Notes under the pieces: generated by a model | What the model saw: only the letters and a program-made list of their open reading frames with translations | Database searches by the model: none | Told to the model about the DNA's origin: nothing | Assembly (NCBI GenBank): GCA_026936325.1 | Contig: JAPTHN010000001.1 | Span: 100,827,859-100,891,858, forward strand | Source: Platynereis dumerilii | Taxonomy: Eukaryota; Annelida; Polychaeta; Phyllodocida; Nereididae | Direction of reading: 5' to 3' | Length of the DNA: 64,000 nt | Position numbers and translations under genes: made by a program | In this document: piece after piece, positions 23,446 to 35,399 of the stretch | Numbering within the stretch: position 1 is the first letter of the stretch | How the letters are laid out: the number at the start of each line of letters is the position of its first letter

Positions 23446-23466
23446 TGCTGCTGCTGTTGTTGTTGC
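23446..23466 (+). repeat. (CTG)n microsatellite
   Basis: About seven CTG units that run into TTG repeats and then a GATGATCAGGATGATGAGC-like phrase. Confidence 0.88.
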
Positions 23467-23912
23467 TTCTGATGATCAGGATGATGAGCTGATGTAAAAA
23501 GCAGTCTTATTTTCTGATGCAGCTAGTAATTTTCAGAAGCAGCCTCTCCATCTGCCAGCATCATGCCAGCATCAGGCCAGCATCAGCAGTCATATCAGTG
23601 GCATCGTGTGTAGCTATTCAGCTGGCTTTTTGAGAGGAGGGATGAGAGTGGCTATCGGACTTCTATATCTGGGGCGATCCAGCCAGGTAATGATGTACAA
23701 TACAATGGGCTATTTCCTATTATCTCCCCCAGCACTAGCTCAGCTCCCAGCAATAATTAAATCATGTCTGTCCTTTTGTTCCAACCACAGGAATGTAATT
23801 GGTTTGGAAAAAATAATGAATTAATTTCTCACGGGCTGCTGAGTCAGAGAGAGTGCAGACTTCACAAGAAATGAAATATCTCCTTTCATTTGCCTCCCTT
23901 CTGTCCCTCTTG

Positions 23913-23920
23913 TGACGTCA
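23913..23920. promoter_or_regulatory. Perfect CRE palindrome
   Basis: TGACGTCA, the full CREB/ATF palindrome, within GTGACGTCAC. A second perfect copy lies at 53367-53374. An 8-mer of this kind can occur by chance in 64 kb, so the assignment is weak. Confidence 0.25.
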
Positions 23921-24655
23921 CAGCCTGGCCATATTGGTAATAACAGCACTCAGCCTCACTCCAAGAAACCAGCGGCAGGCTCTATGTGGCTTCATATCAT
24001 TTGCCCGAATAAAACTTGCATATAGGCCAACATCTCCCATAGAAATATGACCAGTGCGTTTCATCCTGGGCATTAGATGCGGAATAATTCTCATCTGCAT
24101 ATGTTGCATACACAAAAGTAGCAGTGTCAAGAACAGACTTCACCGCCAAGGAAAAAGAAAAAAATATCTCTAAACCTGATACTACATTACACAAGAACAG
24201 AACACAGCAAGTGCATTTGCTTCTTACTACTAATGACTATACTAAACTCCTATTCTTCATAAGTTCACAAAGAGTTTTTCTTGCTGAAGTGCAACAAGGT
24301 TACCTCTCTATTATATAGTATAGCTTCAAGTGAAGTGCTTTTCTTAGAGAACTTTGGCAAAAATCAACTTGACCAAAAAAAGTATGTCGTGAGCGACTTC
24401 CATTTAATTATCAATTCAAACGTGAGCGACCTACATTTGTACTAATCTGATTGGTGCATTTAGCAAGTGACACCTGGTGGTGATGACAAGACAGACGCAC
24501 CACCTCGCGGATTACGCAAGAACTAATAACTAAGATGGGACTACATAGGAGCTGTCACGTCAGTCGGGAGGAGTGGATATTAGTAGATGTGACAATAAAG
24601 TGGCGAGGATGAGCGTGTCCATGATGGCACCAATATCATAGGGTGGACAGCTGCC

Positions 24656-24722
24656 GACAAGTGTGGCAGACAAGTGTAGCAGACGAGTGTAGCAGACAAG
24701 TGTAGCAGACAAGTGTAGCAGA
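24656..24722 (+). repeat. 13-bp minisatellite
   Basis: About five tandem copies of GACAAGTGTAGCA, the first with a G variant. The repeated Cys-Tyr-Thr-Cys-Leu stretch in the - strand frame over it is a by-product. Confidence 0.92.
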
Positions 24723-27421
24723 CTAGTAGCAGAAGAAGAAAGCAGGCAATCAGCGAGAGGAGGTCACTTGAAGGGTGTCCGAGACAGGTCATAATGAAAG
24801 CAATTCGTAATGTGAAACAGAGGTAGCTCAAGTCATCCTCAGTCACACGCACTAGTCCTGAAGGGGCCCTCCTCATACCTTCCACCTCCTGATCAACCTG
24901 ATGGGATTGCACAAGCAAACCCCGAACCACAAGCAAGGCACTGTTTGCAGGGCAGGTCAGCAGACTCAGCACGAACGAAAACTTTGCTTTCTGTCCATCC
25001 CTGTCGGGCACTGGCTACCAATAATTGACTTGTCCAGATTTATATGCCTATTTGAATTGCTTGACTCCTGGATGAGACATCCTTTTTGAGTGAGTTATGG
25101 ACTATTGGTGACCTTTGAGGTTCTTTTCTGATTTTTCGAAAAAGAATCGCCTTTGTTTTTAAATTGCATTGATAAGTAGTTGGTGCCAGAAGCGTACGCA
25201 ATACTGTGCATGTACATCACAGGTCATGAACAATCCCAGTGAAACCATTAATCAAGAGAATTCCACAAAGCAATTGCACATTAAACAGCATTTAATGACA
25301 TGATCTAACCTGATGTTTACTATATGTGTAGCTGGAGGCAGCAAAAAACATAATGCATACACAATGCAATGCCATTCCATGGTAGATCTCTGCTTCCTCT
25401 GAGCCCTGTTACTCCCACACAAGTTTGGCATACTGTGGCACGAGCAATAACTGACACATGCACACATTACAGTGGTACACGACAAGTATAGTTCACGACA
25501 CAGTGTCTGTTGAACCTGTCTGCTGGACCTGTGTGTTGCTGCTAAGTCCATTCATGACGCTTCAAGTGGGACTTGACACTTGCTAAAACCAGAGGATGTA
25601 GTGGGATGATTACAATTGATCACAACATGCAGGCCTTCCTGCCTCAGCCACTGGTGTCACATCACGGGTCATTGACAATGGCTAATTTGCAAACTGCAGG
25701 CTGCAGGGAGGGGACACTGCAGTTGGTATGGAGGAAGAAAAAAAGGTTGCAAGCAAAGTGGCAATCCGGCTTGATTACAGTAGCAAGAGCATGGAGGATA
25801 TGGCCTGCTGCTCATGATCGATAATGAGGCAAGAATCGATCAATCAGCTGATCACTGTGCTCAGTGTGTAGACATTGCTCCATCCATCAACAGGTCAGGA
25901 GATGAGAAGGCTCTTGGTGAAGCCTCTTGGTGAAGGCTCTTGGTGAAGGCTCTTGGTGAAGGCTCTTGGTTGAGCTCTTGGTTGTCTCTAAAAAACATCC
26001 AACCCAGTTGAGCAACCAGTTCAACAACCAACAGACAAACACTCTCCCTTGTCCTGCTGCTGCCAGAGGCCATTTCAATGCTTTAATTAATGACCCTTTG
26101 CAAACATAATATAAAGCAATGAATTTGCAGCGAGTGTCATAAAGTTTGCTCTTCACAATTTAGACAGATGAAAAATTATAGAGTTTGGCATTGATAATGG
26201 CCGGGGACACTCAATGGTCGACTTTTATCTGTTGATTCTTGGGCCATGTACACAATTCATTTGAAGATAACTCCAAATAAAGTCACTGATAAGGGCCAGC
26301 ATGCGCCTACATAGGTCCGAGGCCGACTCGAGGCTGACTCAACGCCAACTCCGGAATAGCCTTATCAAGGATATGACATGGCATTAGATTATTACCTCAG
26401 ATATTAGCACTCGCATAATAAGATGGCAGGGAGCTCTTCAAATTGCAACAATGGCGTGTCCAAGAAAAATAAGGCCTGGAAAGGAGGCAGGGGAGACAAA
26501 AGGAGACAGGAGAATTAAAGGAAGACATCTTTATGTGCTCCGTGACCTGACACGTCCAATGCTGCCTGGACATAAGGAGGAGGTGGAAGAAGATGGGGAG
26601 GAGGAAGAAAAGGAGGGGAGGGGCTGGACCAGGGATGCAGGAAAAGGATGCTGGATCAACAAGGGATGCTGCAGGATACTGAGATGTCAGATAGACATTC
26701 AAGAAGATGTTTACAGAATAGGAAGAAGAAGCAATTGGATGATAAGGCAAAAGATAATACCTTGGGGAAAAATATATTCCATTGTCACCGAACATTACAC
26801 ATTTGTTTGTAAATTATGTTGTAATTACTGGCTCATGACATCAGATTTATCTTTACAAATTCTGAACCAGTCAAGTTAACTCAGCTGAGCAAAACTCTAC
26901 CCTATTGTACAGTTACTCCAAGCTCTGATTGTGTGTTCTCAAAAGTGAAACCCTGACAAAAACAAAGAGCCATTAGCACCCCTTTAGAAAAGGTACCTTA
27001 CAATCATTAAAGAACGTCAATACCACTGTTTCTCCCTTTTCCCTCTGCTTCATCCCAGCCATACTGCCATAGTTTCACTGCGGATGTCACCATTGCAGTC
27101 CCCGTCCTGATATATGAAAGGTGTCCAATTTCAGGCTTGGTGACCGACGTGCTAAGATGCTGGCTGCCTGAGGGGGGCCGACCAGAGGTCGCAGGCAGAC
27201 ACTCGGCCCTCTCCAACATAGCAGCCACCTCATTAAAGAAAATGGAAAATGACACTTCAATATGACTTGGCCCTAATTTCATCTTCCATCACCGCGCAAT
27301 CTCGTTGCTCTTGAAACGAGAGTAAAATTGGGCCACGCAGATGAGAGAGGCAGGGCGAGGCGAGGAGGAGGTCCTCAGAACACACACGACCACGTGCCCT
27401 CGTGGCTGCCACTCGTAGATG
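24723..27421. other. Unique sequence, no gene recognised
   Basis: Nothing nameable apart from the 13-bp repeat at 25909. A 142-codon + strand frame (26451-26879) starts in a Gly/Glu/Lys-rich purine stretch and has no recognised domain. Confidence 0.42.
25909..25985 (+). repeat. 13-bp minisatellite
   Basis: Between five and six tandem copies of GGCTCTTGGTGAA, with the last units decayed. It has the same period as the array at 24656 but an unrelated sequence. Confidence 0.9.
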
Positions 27422-27610
27422 GATAGATTGATGATTGTGGTTTTGCGTTCTTTATTTATACAGTTGGTAGGCTAATTGGGACAGGAGGAGGACACGGCAA
27501 AGGATGGAACAGTCGTCCAACATAGGCCCAGGTGACCCGGCAAGTGCTGGATTCGAACCCTGGATCCAGCGAGTGGCAGCCTGACACGCTACCACTAGAC
27601 CAACCCTCAC
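27422..27610 (-). mobile_element. tRNA-derived SINE
   Basis: On the - strand, a tRNA-like head has an A-box-like TGGTCTAGTGGTAGCG (about 27588-27603) and an exact B-box-type GGTTCGAATCC (27549-27559). It is followed by a body containing GGGTCACCTGGGCCTATG, which matches the SINE at 17440-17570. A further 3' region of about 90 bases ends near a TATAAATAAAG phrase and an ATTGATGATTG-type tail. The tRNA head differs from that of the first copy, so one body may have been joined to two different tRNA heads. Confidence 0.82.
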
Positions 27611-27640
27611 AGCAGACTAGTTGTCATAGTAGTCAATAGC

Positions 27641-27960
27641 ACTCGTAGCTTGCCTGAACTAAATCAGATACGGTACCGAATTTCAAGACACCGTGAAGCT
27701 GTCGTAGTATTGTACACTCGTAGCTTGTCTGACACAATGAGCTATTATATAACGGCCATTGGTCTACGACACTTGTAGTTCAGTGACTACAGTATAGTGG
27801 TATCGCTCGTAGTTAGTCTATCGTTGAATGAGCTATGGCTACTGGCCTACGACACTCGTAGATGTCACATCGGTAGTAGTAGTTGTAGTAGTAACACTCC
27901 TTGTCTGACCCCATGGTCAATGAGCTGTTGTGAACGTCACCCTCATAGTCATGTTATCCG
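27641..27960. repeat. Degenerate tandem array with ACTCGTAG motif
   Basis: Loosely repeated units of roughly 75-95 bp share the words ACTCGTAGCTTG, AATGAGCTAT and GGCCTACGACACT. ACTCGTAG itself occurs at 27411, 27641, 27716 and 27854. The first of these lies on the other side of the SINE, so the SINE may have inserted into the array. The units also contain CTACGA/TCGTAG inverted pairs. Confidence 0.6.
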
Positions 27961-28647
27961 TATACATACAGCGGTGTCTTCGCTATATATCGAAGAGACA
28001 TGAGACATTACAGGGATCCCTCGGAACAGGAGATATAATAGTAGGTAAAGAGACAGGCCGATATCAGTTATAGTCCCACAGATCGGATCAGAAAAGTCAA
28101 CACTAAGCAATAGTCAGCATAGATCGACTGTGCATTATGTTTGTGCTATCAACTGTTTGTCTAGTAAAGATTATGCCTATAACCAATACTAACCAGCTCG
28201 TCTGGTTGTTTTTCCTTGAGAAAAGGCTTGATATGAAGCTTTCCATTGCGGATGATTATGATGGCTATAATATATGACAGAGACTATGGACTAGTCTAGT
28301 GTAAAGAAGGCAGGAAGAGCAATTGCTGGGAGCCATCCATTGTACCCGCCACAACCACACTCGTCACAAGTTCTAATGGCGACAAATCAGATTGAGCCAG
28401 AAAATTTAACAAGAGTGCTATAAAAGCGAATGCTTGTAGGTTGTAGGGGCTCGTCGGCGTTTGAGTGACAGGGAGGGGGACCACGGAGGATTCCCCGGCC
28501 GCCGCCCCAGACTGTCAGCTGTGACAGGCGCCCTGCCCCCCTGACGTACACGATGTGTTTCTTGTCAATACTCAAAATATTGTTGAGGAGTCCCACTAAT
28601 CTTTGCCTCACAATCGATCATAGTGCTGCTGATGCCTCAGATGGAGT

Positions 28648-28673
28648 TGCTGCTGCTGCTGCTGCTGCTGCTG
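28648..28673 (+). repeat. (TGC)8 microsatellite
   Basis: At least eight perfect TGC units, part of the scattered CTG/CAG set. Confidence 0.9.
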
Positions 28674-29804
28674 ATACTGGGGCAAGGGAGGTAGCATCTC
28701 CCTCCATCCTCCCTTCTTCCCCCTCCTTCCTCCCCTCCACCCTCCCCTTTCCACCCTATCGATCCCCCACTAGACTAAACCTGCAGGTTGTTGCGAACAG
28801 GAAATAAAGAACCCAGTAATCTGGAGACAATTTCTGTAAACACAGGCGCAACAGATAATACAGCACACCCCTCCCCGCATGCTCTGCCATTGCTCTGGCT
28901 CTCCGCAGACTGCACGGGGGCCAGGAGACGTCGCTAATTCCATGTCAGTGGTAAATTAGTTTCGTATGCACATGAAATTCCATCTTTGCTGAGTGCACTA
29001 CTCTGATGCAAGCTAATTAGATTTATGCCACAGAAAAAGCAACATAACTTCAACAGTTGTTTCCTTACACAAATGACTAGACGTTGTCAAGACAGCGCAG
29101 GGAATATATTTGCATCATATTAATATCTTAGACAAAAGCACATCGTATCGGGTTCATTACTAAAATAATGAAACATGCTGACACAAAGTAAACTAACAAT
29201 GGGTCCATGAGCTTCTATGAAAAATCGATGACTATATTTCACAAAATATCCATTGACTTCTAACCTGAAATTTCTAAATCTTATATCACACAATATCTGG
29301 ACAATGGATAATTGGATATTCTTTTGGACATTTAGGTCATTGTAGAAAACAGTGCAAACCTGCGATAATAGTATGATAACACTCATAAGTCAATGTTGGT
29401 CTTGAGATTCTCTACTAATAACTTGTGAAAGTGTGAAATATAAATGAGAAAATTAAGAGAAAGACGAATAGCAGGCTTAATGTGGCAATTCCTCGGGGGC
29501 AGACTTGATCAGTGATGATATGAAGCATTGATCCAAGCCCTCGTAAAAATCACAGAGGCAGACAAGTGGTCTCCCTGCAAGGTCATCCACAATGGAGAAA
29601 ACAAAAATGTCTTTCCTTTCAATATAGACAGGGGAGACTCTGGGAGAGGAGGTCTATTCAAAGCTGCTGAGATTTTTTTTTGTCCACTTTGTCCAGATTT
29701 GTGTTGATTAAACATCCATTGTGGATCTAATGAGAGAGGAGGTGACCTCAGAATGACCCAGGTGTGCCAAGGGGGTGAGCCAAGGGGTGACATGTCAGGT
29801 GAGA

Positions 29805-29839
29805 GGGGTAGGGTGACAAGGGGGTGGGGTGGATGGGGG
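29805..29839 (+). other. Potential G-quadruplex motif
   Basis: Guanine runs at 29805-29808, 29811-29813, 29820-29824, 29826-29829 and 29835-29839 have loops of one to six bases. More G runs lie just upstream at 29771-29775 and 29784-29787. Confidence 0.6.
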
Positions 29840-29909
29840 TCATTAGAAGACCCCTGCCCAGTGCTACCCACAACCATGGTAGCACCATCACTTGTACAGC
29901 ATCCACCAG

Positions 29910-29910
<1 letters not shown>

Positions 29911-29946
<36 letters not shown>
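29911..29946 (+). repeat. (CAG)12 microsatellite
   Basis: Twelve uninterrupted CAG units, the longest trinucleotide run in the window. They read as Gln, Ser or Ala on the + strand and Leu, Ala or Cys on the - strand in chance frames. Confidence 0.95.
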
Positions 29947-29947
<1 letters not shown>

Positions 29948-31190
29948 CCAGGTGTGCCAGGGGGGCAGGCAGATGGGATCAAGTGTCAATGCAATGTCCA
30001 AGCAATAGCTAATCCCCACCAAACACCTTGTACTGCGAGTGACCACTAGAGTGGACATCCACTGGACACAAGACTGACCACAGGCAGACTGCAGAGCACA
30101 GGCTGGACACTGAGTGGACACACGATTGGACAGCCAGATCTGGGCAGCTTTCAACACCCTGATCTTGAGAGGAGCATTGGAGGCATGGAGCAGGGAGCAA
30201 TACTTGTGCCATTCATATTGATGACATTAATAATTTATTTGGCCAGCCTCAATCACTGCTTGCTGCTGCTCGCTGCTGCCTGCTGGCCGTGAAGGGGGCG
30301 ACCCAGTTACGCCTTGGCTCCCCTCTTTGTCCTCAAGGGTGAGGGCCATGCGTCATTGTCAAAATTTTAATGTCGTCCTTTCAATTTTCAGAGTAAATCA
30401 TCTTGGAATGAAAGGGGCTTCTTCGGAGTCGCCAAGTAACATGACTCAGCGAGGGTCAGCGTTTTAAAGTAATTGCTTGCCGGCCTAATAGATCAATGCA
30501 CATTATCCGGGCGCTCCATAAATTGAAGGATGAATATTTTACCATGCCTAATCCCAGCGAAACGGTGCAAAGCAGTAAACTCTTGGGTAAACAATTTAAA
30601 TGGAAACATAAAGGCAACAGGGCCACATTCAAACTTTAACATGCATCACACAATGGCCCAAGCTTATTATGCCATAAATAATTGGAGTGCGTTTTTATTC
30701 GGAAATTTCATGGCGAGAGGCAAATGACCGCGTGTTGATTTAAGGGACAGTCTGACTTAAACTGTCAGGGGGGCGGGCTGAGTTATTGGCCGTCCCTTCA
30801 CCTGGAAGTGATGGGGTCATTTGAAATAATTCCTGGGCTGGGGATTTTTTGTGGTCCGTCTAATCTGCGCAGATCTGATGGCGGACTTTGTCACATAAGT
30901 CAGGGGCTGTGCGTCATTTTCTCTCTTTGATTCATCTTTCAATATCCTACTTAGGCTTCAGTTTCCTAATGATAGAGGCTTAACTGGGGGCGCCTCCTCA
31001 TATTGTTATCAAAAGGGAAAAATTGAAAGTCATATTGGCTTCTTACAAGCCTTGTGCAGCATGAGGTCACTTCAAGAGCTCCTCTATCTTTTGTAGCAGG
31101 ATGAGGGCCAGCTTCATGTTACGCTCACAAGGAATGGGCATAACTCATTAACGCAGCTCTATGTATTATTCAAAACATCATTTCCCAGGC

Positions 31191-34100
31191 CCTCTGATGT
31201 GCCCGATGTGCCTGATGTGCCCGGCGACTGGACCATGCTGACCTCTGTACTTTGCTGGGCCATGCACTGGCGACATCTATGTGCCACCACTCAAACATCC
31301 CTGCAACTGATGATGCTAGGGACAGGGCAGCTGATGCTGCTGACTGTAGTTGCTGATGCAGCTGGTCACCACGCTCAGACAAGTGATTCTCAGTGATGCT
31401 CAGTCAATGACGGACAGGATAAAAATACCCTGTCCTGCCTTATGTAACAAGTGTGTTAACCGACAGTGAGGCAGCCCATCGATCAGTCATAACTAGCCAC
31501 CTACCAACTGACAACGACGATCATCGATCGGACAATAAATGAATTGTAAACTGATGCAATAAACTTCCATATGTACAAAGTGATTAAAACTGGCAATTTA
31601 TTTGTTTTGTGTCATGGCACCACAAATCCATAATTTCCTGTTGGGTTTCTTTAAAAATTCATATAAATTTCAAGCGTGGGTGTCTCCATTTATCATTTTG
31701 ACAGATTTTCAATTTCAACTATTATGACAATTCTATTTCGTTCACCAAAGATATGACAGGTATTGATTCCATTTATAAAGTAACAATGAGTTGGATAAAC
31801 GTCCATATTATGAGGTCAATTGATGTTGATTAAAATAAAGAGTTTCCTGAGATCATCATTTCGTTTGAAACACATAGAACTTCCTTGAAATGAATTAGAG
31901 AGTAACTGTGTATATGTGTGCATTAAATGATATAAATGATTTAAAGCACAAAGAGAATCCGAAGCAGTATATATTGGCAACACCTTTCATCACTCATTCT
32001 CATAAAAATAGCTGACATGCCAACATTTTCAACTGACTACACACCGATCAGAAGATTAAAAGGATGGAAACGAAAGTTAAACCCCAATTAACTTGATACA
32101 AAAACAAAAGATGTAAATGATATTGTAATAAAGAAAATAACATAATTGTCAGAAGTGTGGGTGGGGCAGTTAAGACAACCCCCCCCCCTCAAATGCTCAA
32201 ATGTCTTTCTTTACTTTTCTTCTAATCCTTGTAATAGCTGTATTCCTCTTGTCTGACTGATCCTTTTATATCTTGCTGTATCAACTGTCATCCGCAGTGT
32301 AACTCCATAGTCAGCCTCAGCCGCATATCAGGCTGAGTTCTCACAGTTATCCTTGAATTTAATGTGTTGGGAGAAAATGAAATTACACCTTTTCTTTCAT
32401 GTGCTTTTTTACAGACGCATTAAAGGACACTGCTAAATGTTACAACGATTGATTATATCGTATTGTTGTGAAAAATTGAGTCATGAACTTGATGACAGCC
32501 TCTCTAACATTTGATCTTGCATGATGAGATGCAGTGATCAGGACGTGTGTTTTTTTGCACATACACGTGTATAGCAGATGATTGAGGCCAAAAACAGGTA
32601 AAAGTGAAGGTTACTCCCAGTTATAAGTTCCATTGTGGCGACAGCCGGAATGCTATTTCCAATCGCATGTCCAACATGGTGTCCAGATTTCACTAAGAGT
32701 CCTGGCCAAGGGCCAACCTGGTTACAACTACGTATCTTTTGAAAGTGGAATCCATCCCAGTTCAAAAGGATCTCTCTGTCTGTGATTCACATCTGATTCC
32801 CATCTGATTCACTTCTATTGATACAGTTGCAATTTAAACGCCATCATTTAGCACGCTCCACAAGGCCCTCATCAAAAGCAGTAATGAAGACATCTCTGGT
32901 TCCCAGGTAAACCGCCAGGTGTCTCATTCTCCCATACTACATTATCGCCCTCCAAAAACTTCTTTCAACTGAGTGCAGATTGATTTAAGAAGAGGCTGAA
33001 GAACTCCAGTTTTTGTAATAGGATTCCATCTCGGTATAAACATACACTTTTCATGCAAGTAATCATATCTTTTATTCGTGTTTTCAAGAGTTTTCAAAAG
33101 AGGCATTAGTCTTATAATAACAACAAGAAATTCAAGGAGTATTGTTGAAAGAAAGATGAGAGTGAAAAAAGGCTTAAAAGAGAGGATGAAGCGAGGCGTG
33201 AGGTCTTTCACATTACACACTGTGGCTGCCAAGACAGTATGTAACACTCCATTCACCCATCGCTTCATACCACAACAAATCCATCTTTTGAAATTCGGTC
33301 TCCAAATCGATTGCAGTGTACAACTCGTCTTTTTATCAAACTACACTTTGGGCCCAGTTCAACAGTAACATCAAAAGCTCATTCAAGACATCGGAGCATA
33401 CAAGACATTCAAGACAAGCCTGTATTTGTATAGCTCTATAGAATATACAAAATGTCTACATTGTGGACAAATTGCCTACAATGTATTTGAGGTGAACTGG
33501 CCCTGCCCTTGTGGAAAGTTTATTTCGTTGAGCAAATTAGGTTTAGGCAATCGTTAGAGAAATTCATGGGAGGGGTGCGTGCCAACATCCTAGAACTGTC
33601 AGCGGTGACCATGTTTTAACTAAGGGCTCAGTTTGCATGAGAGCCACAGGACCTGTGTCTAATCAGCGTGGTCAGAAAATTTCATAAATTAAGGGAGCTT
33701 TTGTTGGGGGGCAGGTTTCGTCGGGGGCGAGCCAGTCTCATTTCCCCCAGAGGTGCAGCCGAGAGGTGATTTTAAAAGAGAGCACAAAAGCTATCATGCA
33801 AGGCCCTTCTATCTTGTGGACCTCCCCAAGTCCTATGCAACACATCAAAGCTTTGTCCGAGGCTAGCCCCGCAGTCCACTGCAGCACACTGCAGTCCACT
33901 TCTGAAGAAATCCTTTAATCACATCTGGCGTGCCAGCCATGCGATACTTTCTCAAATACCTCCATGTATTGTCCCGGCAATGTCCCGACAATGTCCCGCA
34001 TCAGGCTGTATTCTGTGTATTGTCTCCCGAATGCTGCTGTAGCTGCTGATGCTGATCCATGCTTCTGAAACCTCATCCTCAATGCAATCTCATTGATGCT

Positions 34101-35244
34101 GCTGCACTGATTCAAAGCTGATTCGAAGCTATCAAAATACAATGCTCTGAATTAAACTGATAACATGAGACGCGGTGAGAAATGCTTTCAATTCAGCAAT
34201 CATCCCAATTGCTGTGGTGAGGGTAGTCACAGCAACAGCATCAAACAATTTGTCAATTTTATCAAACACTTTCATCAAACAATTTGAAATGCAGCTTGAG
34301 CCATTCAACACCATTACAAAAAGAAAAAAAAGGTGCACTGAGAAAAAAGTGTCCCTGGTGTACTGTGACAATGTGTGACATGTTCAAATGACACCACAAA
34401 CCACAAACTCCACACATGTTAAATCACCATTGAAACATGATTGAAAACTAATGGCCGGTGTCAAATGTGATCCCACATTGACAAAAAAATAGTTTTCCCA
34501 TGTCAAATTATTGAATGAAATAACCCGAATGCCTCTGGAGGCATTTTGATGCATCATGTTGAGATGAAATTCATGATATGACATTGATTGTAGAATGTGG
34601 TGCACTGGATGTGATGCACTTAATATCGTACTAACTCCATGGCTATCTCACCTAGAGTAACCATCGTCAAATATGTCTGTTCAAAGGAATGTAATTAATT
34701 TTGGGCAATTATTTGAAGCTTAGAGGTCGACTCCTCTGCATAGTTGACACCCGAGCCTCAGTTGAAAATAGAAAATTGCAATGGCATTCTTCCACATAGT
34801 AACCTGGTTTTCTAGGCAAGTTCATTTGAGGGGTTTCTGTTAATATACACATAAAGCCCCTATGATAAAAACACGTGGATTTATCACCTGAGCATATGGT
34901 TCTATGTAAATGTGGCACATGGCCCTATACCAATAATAAAACTTTCAGTATCAGTCTGTTTATAATGTTCATATGTCTTTCTGTTTGGTAAATTAAACTC
35001 ATTCACTTGCGGATGACTATGTAAAAAATAAACCCTGTAATATTCATAGTTTTACATGCAAAGTCAAATCTCATTTCAGTCCTGTGAGCATTTTTTTTGC
35101 CATCCACGAGGTTGGTCAGATGAGCAAGAGAACGTAGTCTACAGCATGTCACACATTAACCCCATGTGAGGGACCTTTTACTTTCCCATGATAGAAACTG
35201 ATACAAAGGACAACTATGTCACATCTCGTCCTGACTGCATCAAA
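31191..35244. other. AT-rich unique sequence, no gene recognised
   Basis: Mostly AT-rich. A 108-codon - strand frame (32942-33268) and a 69-codon - strand frame (34709-34918, Cys/His-rich) look mildly coding-like, but I recognise neither. A degenerate dispersed word set around CCCAGTTCAA and CGGATGAC appears at 33350 and 34991 (see findings). Confidence 0.4.
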
Positions 35245-35269
35245 TCAGAATATGTTGCCCCCGAAGTTG

Positions 35270-35345
35270 TATACGATAAACAGTTCTCTGATTGGGAATT
35301 GAACCGGGGATGTGTGTGCATGGCATCTTTAGATGTAAATTTCGC
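35270..35345 (-). mobile_element. Degenerate tRNA-like fragment, possibly a SINE head
   Basis: The - strand carries CCCCGGTTCAATTCCCA (about 35286-35302), an exact match to the B-box pattern GGTTCRANNCC. About 50 bases upstream is a weak A-box-like CTATACTGGTATGC. It cannot fold into a convincing tRNA by eye and lacks the body shared by the other two SINEs. Confidence 0.35.
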
Positions 35346-35399
35346 ATACCAGTATAGCTCTATTCCACCAAGCATCCATGTTCACTGAACTCTACTGTA

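Larger units (their letters stand above)
18537..24655. other. Long unique region, no gene recognised
   Basis: About 6 kb without a recognisable exon or transposon. The longest frame is 173 codons on the + strand (20723-21244). Roughly one frame of that length is expected by chance in 64 kb of this composition, and no domain is seen in it. Short GCTGAT/CTG-type phrases occur at 21236-21290 and 21512-21530. From about 21.5 to 24 kb the texture (complex, ATTA-rich, balanced composition) resembles conserved noncoding DNA. Confidence 0.4.
27961..31190. other. Unique sequence with CTG/CAG runs and a G-rich cluster
   Basis: No exon recognised. A 157-codon - strand frame (29509-29982) begins with a poly-leucine stretch encoded by the CAG run at 29911. 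It mimics a signal peptide but is an effect of the repeat. From about 30.2 to 31.2 kb the DNA is complex and ATTA-rich, resembling conserved noncoding sequence. Confidence 0.4.

Noticed and set aside
24580-25011. 143-codon - strand frame with Cys/Leu repeats
   Set aside because: The repeated part is the 13-bp minisatellite; the rest has no recognisable feature.
27540-27610. A functional tRNA gene on the - strand
   Set aside because: The B-box is exact, but the arms do not fold well and the tRNA-like part runs into a SINE body shared with another locus.
29509-29982. 157-codon frame with apparent signal peptide
   Set aside because: The leucine core is the CAG run read on the other strand. Nothing downstream resembles a secreted protein.
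34709-34918. 69-codon Cys/His-rich - strand frame as an exon
   Set aside because: Mildly coding-like composition only. The Cys spacing matches no domain I know and no convincing splice pair is seen.
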